Assembly (NCBI RefSeq): GCF_015679185.1
Contig: NZ_CP064939.1
Coordinates: 5,084,001 to 5,148,000 of the forward strand
Origin: Pedobacter endophyticus
Lineage (GTDB): Bacteria > Bacteroidota > Bacteroidia > Sphingobacteriales > Sphingobacteriaceae
Reading direction: 5' to 3'
DNA length: 64,000 nt
Shown here: in pieces, positions 54,791-64,000 of the stretch
Position numbering within the stretch: position 1 is the first letter of the stretch
How the letters are laid out: every line of letters starts with the position of its first letter
Program-made: the position numbers and the translations under genes
Notes under the pieces: generated by a model
What the model was told of the DNA's origin: nothing
Databases searched by the model: none
Seen by the model: the letters and a program-made list of their open reading frames with translations, nothing else

Positions 54791-57250
54791 CCCCCATCCG
54801 CCCGGTGGGCACCTTCCCCCTTGAAGGGGAAGGGTAGCAGGGTGCAGAACCGGGCGAGTTTGATAGATCGTCCTTTCGACCGTAGCGGAGAAATCTTTTA
54901 AACACGGGCGCCCCCTCTTATCCTTGCCTCGGTTGGCCACCGAGGGGCTGTTTACTTTTGGCTTAGCCCAAAAGTAACAAAAACCCAAGGCTTGGATCTG
55001 ATGTCGGATAAATTCGTCAAAGCTTTTATGGCGGCAGCGCAAGCCCCGACAGAAAATGTCGGGAGGACGCGCTGCCTTGTTTTCTGAGGTATGAAAGTTT
55101 GTGCAGAAGCTTTAACGTTTTATCTCGAACATCATCTCCTAGGCCGGATTGCAAGGTGCAGAACCGGGCGAGTATGATACATCCATTGATAGATCGTCAT
55201 CCCCGCGCAGGCGGGGATCTTAATGCCAGGGCTACGCCCGATTTGCTCCAATTCCCCCGCTCAGGCTTGCCTCGGTTGGCCACCGAAGGGCTCTTACCTT
55301 TTTCTTGATAAAAAGGTAACCAAAAATCAAGGCTTGGATCTGATGTCGGATAAATTCGTCAAAGCTTTTATGGCGGCAGCGCAAGCCCCGACAGAAAATG
55401 TCGGGAGGACGCGCTGCCTTGCTTGTGGTGTATGAAAGTTTGTGCAGAAGCTTTAACGTTTTATCTCGAACATCATCTCCTAGGCCGGATTGCAAGGTGC
55501 AGAACCGGGCGTGTTTGATACATCCATTGATAGATCGTCATCCCCGCGCAGGCGGGGATCTTAATGCATTGGCCATATCTCTGCTCCAATTTCCCCAGCT
55601 CATCCTTGCCTCGGTTGGCCACCGAAGGGCTGTTTACTTTTGGCTTAGCCCAAAAGTAACAAAAACCCAAGGCTTGGATCTGATGTCGGATAAATTCGTC
55701 AAAGCTTTTATGGCGGCAGCGCAAGCCCCGACAGAAAATGTCGGGAGGACGCGCTGCCTTGTTTTCTGAGGTATGAAAGTTTGTGCAGAAGCTTTAACGT
55801 TTTATCTCGAACATCATCTCCTAGGCCGGATTGCAGGGTGCAGAACCGGGCGAGTTTGATACATCCATTGATAGATCGTCATCCCCGCGCAGGCGGGGAT
55901 CTTAATGCATTGGCCATATCTCTGCTCCAATTTCCCCAGCTCATCCTTGCCTCGGTTGGCCACCGAAGGGCTGTTTACTTTTGGCTTAGCCCAAAAGTAA
56001 CAAAAACCCAAGGCTTGGATCTGATGTCGGATAAATTCGTCAAAGCTTTTATGGCGGCAGCGCAAGCCCCGACAGAAAATGTCGGGAGGACGCGCTGCCT
56101 TGCTTGTGGTGTATGAAAGTTTGTGCAGAAGCTTTAACGATTTCCCCTTCCATCATCTCCTAGGCCGGATTGCAGGGTGCAGAACCGGGTGGGCTAAGTT
56201 TTTTTTTCATCATAGATCGTCCTTTCGACGGTAGCACGCTACAGGTCGTCATTCGGTCGCTTGGAGTCGGCTTGCTTTTACAACCTCTCCCTATGAGCGT
56301 TTGGGTTAACAGCAGTGTTCCTACTTTCCCTCTCCTCAAGGAGAGGGATGTACAGACAGCGCAAAACCCACCGACATTAATAGGGAGAGGTTTAGGGCGT
56401 CAAATTCTGCTTTATGATTGTTCTGGCGATTTGCTCCAATTCCCCCCTCTCAGGCTTGCCTCGGTTGGCCACCGAAGGGCTGTTTACTTTTGGCTTAGCC
56501 CAAAAGTAACAAAACCCAAGGCTTGGACCTGATGTCGGATAAATTCGTCAAAGCTTTTATGGCGGCAGCGCAAGCCCCGACAGAAAATGTCGGGAGGACG
56601 CGCTGCCTTGTTTGTGGGGTATGAAAGTTTGTGCAGAAGCTTTAACGATTTCCCCTTCCATCATCTCCTAGGCCGGATTGCAAGGTGCAGAACCGGGTAT
56701 GTTCTAGAGATCGTTTTCATCGTTCGTCATCCGGTCGCTCGGATTCGGCTTGCTTTTACAACCTCTCCCTATGAGCGCTCTGGGTTAACAGCAGTGTTCC
56801 TGCTTTCCCTCTCCTCAAGGAGAGGGATGTACAGACAGCGCAAAACCCACCGACACTAATAGGGAGAGGTTTAGGGCGTCAAATTCTGCTTTATGATTGT
56901 TCTGGCGATTTGCTCCAATTCCCCCCTCTCAGGCTTGCCTCGGCTGGCCACCGAGGGGCTGTTTACTTTTGGCTTAGCCCAAAAGTAACAAAAACCCAAG
57001 GCTTGGATCTGATGTCGGATAAATTCGTCAGAGCTTTTATGGCGGCAGCGCAAGCCCCGACAGAAAATGTCGGGAGGACGCGCTGTCTTGTTTTTGTGGG
57101 TATGAAAGTTTGTGCAGAAGCTTTAACGTTTTATCTCGAAAATCATCTCCTAGGCCGGATTGCAGGGTGCAGAACCGGGCGTTTTAGTTATTCTCCAAAG
57201 GTCGTCATTGCGAGGTACGAAGCAATCTATAAGAGAAGTGCATCTAGGTT
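54791..57250. repeat. right tandem array of the ~340-bp hairpin-rich repeat (six units)
   Basis: The core word TCTGATGTCGGATAAATTCG occurs at 54997, 55339, 55679, 56020, 56528 (one change) and 57008. Spacing is 340-342 bases for the first four and 508 and 480 for the last two, which carry an inserted ~165-base segment (56275-56440 and 56755-56915) with a CCCTCTCCTCAAGGAGAGGG hairpin. The units match those at 45620-47720. Reading frames inside are fragments of repeat words and are not genes. The array starts directly after the efflux operon, so the operon is bracketed by direct repeats. Confidence 0.9.
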
Positions 57251-57310
57251 ACTGATTGATACGTTTGGTGCCGATGAAAATTACACATTGTGTACAAGTA
57301 AGCCTCCGGT

Positions 57311-57616
57311 GTGCCAGTGCAATGAACCTGAGTGCCAGTGCAACCAACTGAAATGTCAGTGCAACGAACTGGAATGCCAGTGCAACCAACTGGAATGTCA
57401 GTGCAACCAACTAGAATGTCAGTGCAACGAACTGGAATGCCAGTGCAACCAACTGGAATGCCAGTGCAACCAATTGGAATGCCAGTGCAACGAACTGGAA
57501 TGCCAGTGCAACCAACTGGAATGCCAGTGCAACCAACTGGAATGCCAGTGCAACCAACTAGAATGCCAGTGCAACCAACTGGAATGCCAGTGCAACCAAC
57601 TAGAATGTTAGTGCAA
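57311..57616. repeat. 21-bp minisatellite, 14 units plus a partial
   Basis: Units of the type ATGCCAGTGCAACCAACTGGA repeat without gaps from 57311 to 57604, with a partial unit to 57616. Variation is confined to a few positions (C/T at base 4-5, C/G in AACCAA or AACGAA, ACTGGA or ACTAGA). Because 21 is a multiple of three, several frames stay open on both strands; one reads LECQCNQ repeatedly. No start site or ribosome-binding site supports translation. Confidence 0.95.
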
Positions 57617-57747
57617 AGCATTACTTGTTTGTTGCAAGAAAATAAGCGGTTTACGAATTGCATGCCGCTATTATGGTTAAATGGCAGAAGATATTTTGTT
57701 TGTGGCTCTTTAAATTATAAAGAATAGGGATGATTCTTTTTATGAAG

Positions 57748-58494
57748 TTAAATTTTCGGTCTGCTAAACGATAAGCCCGAAATTTGCTTGAATTCTTGAG
57801 AACTTTGGCCGAACAATGATTTTGTATAGTCTTTTGCCGTTAGGGCCAATGAAATCATTCCGCTAGTTTCACCGTCAATTTCCTTGTCGCGGGCAATTCG
57901 GCCACTGCTTAGGGCGGCCTCATCATTAATTACTTGCCTGTTCTTCTGAAGCAGATCATTGTATAAATTCCTAAGGCTTGTTAGTTGTAATTCGGTTTCA
58001 TTGGGATTATAGGCCGAAATGGTACTCAATAACTTAATTTGTTTGTCGAGCGTTTCTAATTGGTTGTCGAAACTGCGCTGCGATGCCGAGATCTGGTTGG
58101 CTGTTTTACCCTCTGCTGTTAGGCTTTCTTTTTCTGCTTCGGTAAGCACTGCCGATGCTCTTCGTCCTTGCAGCTTTCGGTGGTTGCTTTCTGCATTATC
58201 AATATTGGCCTGGGTTGCCGTAGTTGCTTTCAGCGAATTAAAAATCCGTGTACTCAATTTACTTAAGGGCTCAAAAGCTACCTTACGGGCGGCTACTGCT
58301 GTAGTGTAACTGGCCAATAGTTCGTTTGTGGTGGCCATTGCTGCTTTGGCTGTTTCTGCCTTGGCCTGTAAACTGGATAGCTGAATGGCTGCGTTGCTAG
58401 GGTTATAGGCTGGGCCATAACCGACAACATAGGAGATAAGCGTTTCAAAATTGGCCACGTTCTTTGCCAGGCCGGTTTCAAATGTTTTAGACAT
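57748..58494 (-). CDS. conserved Bacteroidota protein of unknown function (248 aa)
   Basis: I chose ATG 58494 (MSKTFETGLAKNVANFETLI), which looks like the N-terminus of related Bacteroidota proteins; a frame from 58554 adds 20 residues without support. The product is almost entirely helical and Ala/Ser/Lys-rich, with long amphipathic coiled segments (~40-130 and ~150-210), a GRRASAVLTEAEK turn, and a C-terminal TKSLFGQSSQEFKQISGLSF. No signal peptide. Role unknown. It lies between the minisatellite and a duplicated non-coding stretch. Confidence 0.7.
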   Translation of the reverse strand: MSKTFETGLAKNVANFETLISYVVGYGPAYNPSNAAIQLSSLQAKAETAKAAMATTNELLASYTTAVAARKVAFEPLSKLSTRIFNSLKATTATQANIDNAESNHRKLQGRRASAVLTEAEKESLTAEGKTANQISASQRSFDNQLETLDKQIKLLSTISAYNPNETELQLTSLRNLYNDLLQKNRQVINDEAALSSGRIARDKEIDGETSGMISLALTAKDYTKSLFGQSSQEFKQISGLSFSRPKI

Positions 58495-58659
58495 ACATGT
58501 GTTTATTTGAGGTTTACAGATGGTTAGTTGGAAATGAAGATATGGTTTTCGCACAACTTTTTAGGAGTGTTTTGTTCGCTTAATGGAAATTTTATAGAAA
58601 GTTTAACGAAAAACACTGGTGGGCCATGCAAAAGCGCCGGAGGTTTTGATGCAGGTTTT

Positions 58660-58782
58660 GCCACGGAAACGGAAAAGCACGGAAAGGGTAGAAAGTTGCG
58701 TTGTTTTAGTGCTTCTAATTGCCACGGAAACGCGGAAAGCACGGAAAGGGTAGAAAGCTGCGTTGTTTTAGTGCTACGTTTT
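58660..58782. repeat. ~61-bp tandem duplication
   Basis: GCCACGGAAACGGAAAAGCA at 58660 and GCCACGGAAACGCGGAAAGC at 58721 begin two consecutive copies that share GGGTAGAAAG(T/C)TGCGTTGTTTTAGTGCT. The surrounding 58495-58898 is gene-free. Confidence 0.75.
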
Positions 58783-58898
58783 TTGTGAGGCTTGAGGAAC
58801 AGTCGGTAGTGATTTGTTGATCACTACGGTTTTCCGTAGCTATTCCGCTATCGAATTGCATAGGTTTGAGGAATGTTAAACCTTTAAAATCGAACATT

Positions 58899-59108
58899 AT
58901 GGCTATTTACAGATTGAATTTGAACCAACAAGCAAACGGAGATTACGAAGTTCATGAAGCGGGATGTGTTTTCTTTCTTGCGCAAAATTACGATGATCTG
59001 GGCAGTTTTAGTTCTTGCGAACCTGCGGTCAATAAAGCGAAAAAAGAACATCCCTACAAAAAGATCAACGGATGTAACACTTGTTCAAATCTTTGTCATA
59101 CGACCTAA
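58899..59108 (+). CDS. small protein with C-terminal cysteines (69 aa)
   Basis: ATG 58899 to TAA 59108. Sequence MAIYRLNLNQQANGDYEVHEAGC opens a compact protein with four to five cysteines, including NGCNTCSNLC near the end, and spacing that could bind a metal. A good intrinsic terminator lies 40 bases downstream, which supports expression. It resembles short Bacteroidota proteins of unknown role. Confidence 0.7.
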   Translation: MAIYRLNLNQQANGDYEVHEAGCVFFLAQNYDDLGSFSSCEPAVNKAKKEHPYKKINGCNTCSNLCHTT

Positions 59109-59148
59109 AACGTAAGATTATACGTCGACTTTACCGTGTTATTTTACT

Positions 59149-59174
59149 GCTCCTTTGCAAAGAGGAGCTTTTTT
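59149..59174 (+). terminator. intrinsic terminator
   Basis: GCTCCT/AGGAGC stem around TTGCAAAG, followed by TTTTTT. It ends the transcript of the 69-residue gene. Confidence 0.8.
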
Positions 59175-59238
59175 ATTTATTGTTAAATGCCATTGAACGC
59201 CAATTAGAAAAGTTCTCTGTGCACCTCAACTTTCGTAC

Positions 59239-60420
59239 TCAGGCTGTTACGGATTTGAAGGATTTACTTTTAGTTTTAACGGATTTCAAGAAAACGGACC
59301 CAATCACTCCGGATAAAATCGATGCCGTTAATATGGCGAACTTGGCCTCTAAAACATACAACGCATCGCTAAAGGATAATAAGGCAATAAAAATCGACAT
59401 GGTAAAGCCGATTCCGGCGAGCATGCCCACGCCGAGCATGTGTTTCCAGCTGGCTCCTCTGGGCAGGTTAGCGAGTTTAAATTTGACGGCTAACCAACTA
59501 AAAAAAGTTATACCAATGGTTTTTCCCAATAAGAGGCCGGCAATAATGCCGAGGCCAAGTGGCGAAACCAGGCCCGCGAACATCTCTTTTTCGAAAGTGA
59601 TATTGGTGTTGGCTAAGGCGAATACGGGCATAATAATGTAGTTAACAGGCACGGTTAAGGAGTGCTCGAGGGTTTCTAACGGAGATGGGATATCGGTTTC
59701 ATTGGTTGGAATGGTGAACGCCAACAGTACGCCGGCAATTGTTGCATGAATGCCAGAATGGTGAAAGAAGTACCACAAAAATACGCCGGGAACAAGGTAA
59801 TAAACCAGCTTTTTTACATGGAAGTAATTTAAGGTGGCGAGCAACATTAAGGTTACCGCGGCTAATGCGAGGTACTCAAAATGGATTTTGCTGGTATAAA
59901 ATATGGCAATAACGAGTATGGCGCCGAAGTCGTCGACAATTGCCAGAGCGGCCAGAAAAATCTTTAAGCTGGGTGGTACGCTTTTACCGAGCAATGCAAT
60001 GATGGTGAGTGCAAATGCAATGTCTGTGGCCATCGGGATCCCCCAGCCGCTTGATGTTGCGCTGCCTTTGTTAAGCATCCAGTAGATGATTGCTGGCACC
60101 AGCATTCCGCCCAGAGCGGCAATAACAGGGAGGGCTATGCGCTTAACAGATGACAATTCGCCCTCTACAAATTCACGCTTAATTTCGAGGCCAACCAGAA
60201 GGAAAAAGATCGACATCAAGGCGTCGTTTATCCATGCCAATACGCTGTAATTGAGGTTGCCAAAGCCGATTGTAGTTTGCAGAAAAGTTTCAAAACCGTC
60301 TTTTGAGGCTGTGTTTGCGATTAATAAGGAAATTACAACACAGATTAATAATAAACAACCGCCAACCTGGCCCGAACGAAAGAAACGCTGAAATACTTCT
60401 AAATTAATCACCTTTGCCAT
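59239..60420 (-). CDS. nhaA: Na+/H+ antiporter NhaA
   Basis: 393 residues from ATG 60420 (MAKVINLEVFQRFFRSGQVGG, the usual NhaA beginning); a start 36 bases further upstream is possible. About 12 transmembrane helices. The ion-binding pair is in LAIVDDFGAI (~170), and the family motifs FFLLVGLEIKREFVEGEL (~65) and GMLAGIGFTMSIFIALLSF (~340) are intact. It exchanges sodium for protons across the inner membrane. The 504 bases upstream (60421-60924) hold no gene that I can see. Confidence 0.95.
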   Translation of the reverse strand: MAKVINLEVFQRFFRSGQVGGCLLLICVVISLLIANTASKDGFETFLQTTIGFGNLNYSVLAWINDALMSIFFLLVGLEIKREFVEGELSSVKRIALPVIAALGGMLVPAIIYWMLNKGSATSSGWGIPMATDIAFALTIIALLGKSVPPSLKIFLAALAIVDDFGAILVIAIFYTSKIHFEYLALAAVTLMLLATLNYFHVKKLVYYLVPGVFLWYFFHHSGIHATIAGVLLAFTIPTNETDIPSPLETLEHSLTVPVNYIIMPVFALANTNITFEKEMFAGLVSPLGLGIIAGLLLGKTIGITFFSWLAVKFKLANLPRGASWKHMLGVGMLAGIGFTMSIFIALLSFSDALYVLEAKFAILTASILSGVIGSVFLKSVKTKSKSFKSVTA

Positions 60421-60924
60421 CCGGGCAAAAATATCAAACCACATTAGGAAAGGCAATAAAAGCCCAAAACCAGAGGTTGTATGGCGAAAAAGTGACGGTT
60501 AAAAGATTCAACAAATGTCAACGGGCGCCCATCGAGCGGTCGCAACAAGCTGAACAAACCTGTAAAACACTTTCTATTATGGGGTTAAGCTGATATTATC
60601 GCTGATGTTTACTTCGAAGTCGCTGTTGGTATACCGCTGATTGCGGAGGTTGCTGTGCTATACTAGGGCATAAAGTATAAAGAAGACGGTTAATGCGGCT
60701 TATTGAAGCGTAAATACGATGATTTAAATTTTGTTATTGAAATGGTGAGTATGGCGGCAGGTGTTGGCTTGTGCTGGGAGCGCAATTGCGCTAATGATGT
60801 ATCTTATGAAATGAGCCTTTTATGATATCGAATTTATAAGATCAAAAAACGGAGAAAGCGCCGTGTTGCTCACGCAAGTTCGTGGCTCAACTATAATCCA
60901 GGAGACTATCAAATTAAAAAAAAG
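60421..60924. other. gene-free stretch upstream of nhaA
   Basis: 504 bases with no supported reading frame, hairpin terminator or repeat that I can recognise. Any nhaA promoter would lie at its left end on the minus strand, but no consensus element is clear. Confidence 0.5.
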
Positions 60925-60998
60925 TCGGGATGAGAGGATTCGAACCTCCGACCTCCAGCACCCCATGCTGACGCGATACCTGGCTACGCTACATCCCG
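60925..60998 (-). tRNA. tRNA-Pro (anticodon GGG)
   Basis: A 74-nucleotide cloverleaf on the minus strand starts CGGGATGTAGCGTAGCCAGG; the anticodon loop is ATGGGGT, giving anticodon GGG, and the T-loop is TTCGAAT. The acceptor stem CGGGATG/CATCCCG is fully paired, with A as discriminator. A T-run follows immediately downstream. Confidence 0.95.
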
Positions 60999-61117
60999 AG
61001 AGGCCTCAAAGATAGAAACTTTTCAAATTTTAGCAAATGGGAAAGATAAATTTGGATGTAGTGGCGAAATAAATGCCAGCAATAGCGGATGTTGCCTTAA
61101 AAAAGCAGGTTATCCGC

Positions 61118-61738
61118 CTATAAAAAATCTTCGATACTTCCTTTTCCTTCACGCACAATTTCGAACGTCCCTTCCGTGCAGTCGATTACCGTCGAAGCTT
61201 CGTTATCGCCATAACCGCCGTCAATTACTAAATCGACCAGACTTTCGTATTTCTCGTGAATCAACTCGGGATCGGTAGAGTATTCAATTAGTTCGTCGTC
61301 GTCTTTTATAGAGGTAGAGAGGATCGGGTTGCCGAGTTCTTTTACGATGCAGCGGGCAATATTGTTATCGGGAACACGAATACCGACGGTTTTTTTATTG
61401 GAGCTTAATAATTTGGGTACATTATTATTGGCATTAAAAATAAAGGTAAAGGGACCGGGCAGTGCCTTTTTTAAAATCCTGAAGGTAGTATTGTCTATCG
61501 GTTTGATAAAATCAGAAATATGACTCAAATCGTGACAGATGAAAGAGAAGTTTGCCTTTTCGGGTTTTATCCCGCGAATACGGGCAATTTTTTCAATCGC
61601 TTTTGGATTGGTAATATCACAACCCAAACCGTAAATGGTATCGGTAGGATAGATAATTAAACCACCTTTTCTTAATACCTCAACAACTTGTTGAATGGCT
61701 CGCTGGTTAGGGTTTTCGGGATAAATCTTAATTAACAT
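61118..61738 (-). CDS. Sua5/YciO/YrdC/YwlC family protein (threonylcarbamoyl-AMP synthase type)
   Basis: 206 residues from ATG 61738 (MLIKIYPENPNQRAI); a frame from 61804 adds residues overlapping the divergent gene and is unlikely. The YrdC fold is shown by GGLIIYPTDTIYGLGCDITN (~30), KIARIRGIKPEKANFSFICHDLS (~55), and LPGPFTFIFNA (~95) followed by the TVGIRVPDN motif. The size is closer to YciO than to full Sua5. Members make threonylcarbamoyl-AMP for tRNA t6A, but YciO-type paralogues may not; the exact role is uncertain. It is divergent from the next gene. Confidence 0.85.
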   Translation of the reverse strand: MLIKIYPENPNQRAIQQVVEVLRKGGLIIYPTDTIYGLGCDITNPKAIEKIARIRGIKPEKANFSFICHDLSHISDFIKPIDNTTFRILKKALPGPFTFIFNANNNVPKLLSSNKKTVGIRVPDNNIARCIVKELGNPILSTSIKDDDELIEYSTDPELIHEKYESLVDLVIDGGYGDNEASTVIDCTEGTFEIVREGKGSIEDFL

Positions 61739-61819
61739 TGTGTAAAAATAACAATTTAATGGTGTCGATTGTTTATTAATCTTAATCTTTGTAAAACAAA
61801 ACATACGCTACCCATTATC

Positions 61820-63484
61820 ATGAGAAAAGCTTTCATTGCCATCGCTGCATTCTTAGTGGCCTTAACTATTATGTTGGGTTTATATCACCCTTTTTTATGG
61901 TGGACTTTTGTTTTCACTGGTCCTTTTGTCCTTTTAGGGATTTACGATTTATATCAGCCTAAACACAGTATTGTTCGTAATTATCCGGTATTTGGACGGT
62001 TGCGCTATTTTATGGAGGAGTTGCGGCCAAAAGTTTATCAATATTTTGTGGAGAGCGATACGAATGGAACGCCGTACAATCGTTTAAACAGGTCGCTGAT
62101 TTACCAAAGGGCAAAAAAAGATAATGATACCATTCCGTTTGGAACGCAATTAAATGTTTACGATAGTGGTTACGAATGGCTGAGCCACAGTATTGCTGCA
62201 ATTTCTCACCACGAATTAAATTCAGACCCGCGGGTGTTGGTTGGAGGGCCTGAATGCAAGCAGCCTTATTCGGCCAGTATTTATAACATTTCTGCCATGA
62301 GCTTTGGTTCGCTTAGCCAAAACGCAATTTTAGCCTTAAATGGAGGCGCCAAACTGGGCAACTTTGCACACAATACGGGTGAGGGAGGCATAAGCGATTA
62401 CCACCGTAAACCTGGAGGAGATTTGATTTGGCAGATTGGAACGGGTTATTTTGGCTGTAGGCACGATGATGGCACATTTAACTTCGATGCGTTTGCGGAA
62501 AGGGCCACAACGGAACAGGTTAAAATGGTCGAAATAAAGTTGTCGCAAGGGGCAAAACCAGGTCATGGCGGCATGCTGCCAGCCTCGAAGGTAACGGCCG
62601 AGGTAGCCAGAATCCGCCTGGTGCCCCAAGGCAGAGATGTATTGTCGCCACCGGCACACTCGGCGTTTAGCACGCCAATTGGTTTACTGGAATTTGTTAA
62701 AAAGCTAAGGGAACTAAGTGGCGGCAAACCGGTGGGTTTTAAACTTTGTATTGGGCGCAAAAGCGAGTTTTATTCGATTTGCAAGGCGATGATTGAAACG
62801 GGGATTTATCCCGATTTTATTACGGTTGATGGGGGTGAAGGTGGAACTGGTGCAGCGCCGCAGGAGTTTTCTAACTCAGTGGGTATGCCGCTACGGGAAG
62901 CTATTGCTTTTGTTTACGATGTTTTAAATGGTTTCGACTTAAAGCAACACATTAAAATTATCGCTTCGGGAAAGGTTGCTACTGGTTTCGATTTGGTTAA
63001 AAATATTGCGCTCGGTGCAGATATGTGCAATACGGCACGTGGTATGATGTTCGCCCTGGGTTGTATTCAGGCCCTGGAATGTAACAGCAATACCTGCCCA
63101 ACGGGTGTGGCCACGCAAGATCCGAGCTTAATGAAAGGTCTGGTAGTGGAAGATAAAGCGGTTCGGGTAAAGAATTTTCATAACTTAACGGTTGCGAGTG
63201 CGGTTGAGCTGTTGGGGGCTGCGGGTTTACGGGAGCCGCGACAGCTTAGCCGGGCATATATTAGCAGGCGGGTAAGTGCCAATTTAATTCAATCGTACCA
63301 GGAGAGTTATCCTTATATCGCCGTGGGTAGCTTGTTGCAAACGCCTTATCCTACGCGTTTCGAACTTGGTATGGCGTTAAGTACGGCAAAGAGCTTTGCG
63401 CCAACGGATTATAAGGTTTCGGCAGTAGATTATTCGCAGGCAAACCCTTATCAGGATGCTGCGCAGGGGGAGGGAGGTTATTGA
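61820..63484 (+). CDS. FMN-binding glutamate synthase family protein
   Basis: 554 residues from ATG 61820; the alternative ATG at 61769 lies in the divergent promoter region. Two hydrophobic segments at the N-terminus (AFIAIAAFLVALTIMLGLY and WWTFVFTGPFVLLGIYDLY) suggest membrane association. The rest is the GltB central FMN domain: AMSFGSLSQNAILALNGGAK (~157), GTGYFGCRHDDGTFN (~213), ITVDGGEGGTGAAPQEFSNS (~335), and the Fe-S type cluster region LECNSNTCPTGVATQDP (~420). The glutaminase domain is missing, as in this stand-alone family, whose substrate is not established. Confidence 0.9.
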   Translation: MRKAFIAIAAFLVALTIMLGLYHPFLWWTFVFTGPFVLLGIYDLYQPKHSIVRNYPVFGRLRYFMEELRPKVYQYFVESDTNGTPYNRLNRSLIYQRAKKDNDTIPFGTQLNVYDSGYEWLSHSIAAISHHELNSDPRVLVGGPECKQPYSASIYNISAMSFGSLSQNAILALNGGAKLGNFAHNTGEGGISDYHRKPGGDLIWQIGTGYFGCRHDDGTFNFDAFAERATTEQVKMVEIKLSQGAKPGHGGMLPASKVTAEVARIRLVPQGRDVLSPPAHSAFSTPIGLLEFVKKLRELSGGKPVGFKLCIGRKSEFYSICKAMIETGIYPDFITVDGGEGGTGAAPQEFSNSVGMPLREAIAFVYDVLNGFDLKQHIKIIASGKVATGFDLVKNIALGADMCNTARGMMFALGCIQALECNSNTCPTGVATQDPSLMKGLVVEDKAVRVKNFHNLTVASAVELLGAAGLREPRQLSRAYISRRVSANLIQSYQESYPYIAVGSLLQTPYPTRFELGMALSTAKSFAPTDYKVSAVDYSQANPYQDAAQGEGGY

Positions 63485-64000
63485 GATATTAGTAAAGCAG
63501 GAGATTTGGGAGGAAAGATAGCTGTCATCCGGAGGGGTAATTTGTTTCACAAAAATCAATATGAGTGCCTTTTTTTAGCCGGCCGTCATGCCGCGCAGGC
63601 GGTTCCGAAGCTTCGGGATTAAAGCCTTAGCATTAAGATCCCTCCCGAAGTTTCGGGAAGGATGACGACCGTTCATGTATGGCCTTATATCATGTATAGC
63701 CTTATAAAACAGCAGGGTGCCAAAAACGTCAATGGTAGTACTACGCTTTCCGGTTGATACTGTTTTATAGCTGTCATCCTGAGAGTAACGAAGGATCCCC
63801 AAGCGATGAAACGCGAAACGCGAATAACCCACTGGCTAAAAAGGTAAGTGCCAATTTTCGACCACATAGGCACATTGAAAAGATAGGTCTTTATGGGGTA
63901 AGCTATGTGGCTTATGTTTCCCGGCCCGTACTGGCTAAAAAAAGTAAGCGCTAATTTTCGACCACATAGGCACATAGAAAACATAGGTCTTTATGGGGTT
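63485..64000. other. gene-free end of window with dispersed repeats and a ~100-bp-spaced duplication
   Basis: 516 bases with no gene. Repeat words seen elsewhere in the window recur (CGCGCAGGCGGTTCCGAAGC and CTGTCATCCTGAGAGTAACG). Two ~60-base near copies containing TTTTCGACCACATAGGCACA lie at about 63840-63901 and 63941-64000. The CACATAGGCACAT word is also found inverted near 49970 and 50100. Confidence 0.6.

Noticed and set aside
55099..55435. Possible insertion sequence remnants in the right array
   Set aside because: No transposase similarity and no terminal inverted repeats bounding a unit; tandem organisation explains it better.
45620..57250. Reading frames such as SDKFVKAFMAAAQAPTENVG in the repeat arrays
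   Set aside because: Starts and stops differ from unit to unit, frames occur on both strands, and hairpins dominate the sequence. Not protein genes.
57311..57616. Possible CRISPR array
   Set aside because: The 21-base units are contiguous with no unique spacers, and no cas genes are nearby. It is a minisatellite.
57244..57663. Minus-strand frame reading GIPVGCTG repeats
   Set aside because: It is the complement of the minisatellite, open only because the unit length is a multiple of three.

Overview
The window looks like a chromosomal segment of a Bacteroidota species, most like Pedobacter or another Sphingobacteriaceae member. The grounds are a fused MurF-alanine racemase, type IX secretion (T9SS) features (a PorV-like barrel and a C-terminal type A sorting domain), SprB repeats, a Bacteroidota-style -7 promoter element (TACATTTG) and dispersed intergenic word repeats of the kind common in that group. 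Genus is an inference; no rRNA is present.

Region 1 (1-29812) is an accessory island that I read as a T9SS-linked polymorphic toxin system. It starts with the C-terminal part of a large secreted protein. Two long TANFOR-type secreted proteins follow (1760-4813 and 14537-18217). They share an almost identical 1395-bp backbone but end in unrelated C-terminal tips. Each tip is followed by AT-rich small genes that behave like immunity genes, and by orphan or broken toxin tips (5162-5440, 5863-6801, 7452-7657, 19734-19847, 20374-23577). A 146-bp piece of one parent gene (4211-4356) is repeated at 5866-6011, exactly at the head of an orphan tip. Between the toxin loci lie an FN3 protein and a 1341-residue SprB-repeat protein with a T9SS sorting domain. 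The island closes with porV, a PKD lipoprotein and an outer-membrane barrel, probably one operon that helps export or display the toxins.

Region 2 (29846-45612) is mostly housekeeping: tRNA-Leu and tRNA-Gly, recX, murF-alr, a DUF502 membrane protein, an ArsC-like protein, a LOG-family enzyme, a sodium:solute symporter, recR, a phosphodiesterase-like secreted protein, a short-chain dehydrogenase, two tiny genes, and trpD-trpF-trpB-trpA. trpE, trpG and trpC are not in the window.

Region 3 (45620-57616) is a TetR-controlled RND efflux operon (adaptor, pump, outer-membrane factor) flanked on both sides by tandem arrays of a ~340-bp non-coding repeat, six copies per side. Each unit carries several hairpins, one of which exists in three sequence versions with compensating changes. 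The right array is followed by a 21-bp minisatellite of 14 units. TetR operators with the form TTAAC-n3-GTTAA lie at the tetR promoter and around the adaptor start.

Region 4 (57748-64000) holds a conserved Bacteroidota protein of unknown role, a small cysteine-containing protein, nhaA, tRNA-Pro, a YrdC/Sua5-family gene and an FMN-binding glutamate-synthase-like gene, and ends in intergenic repeats.
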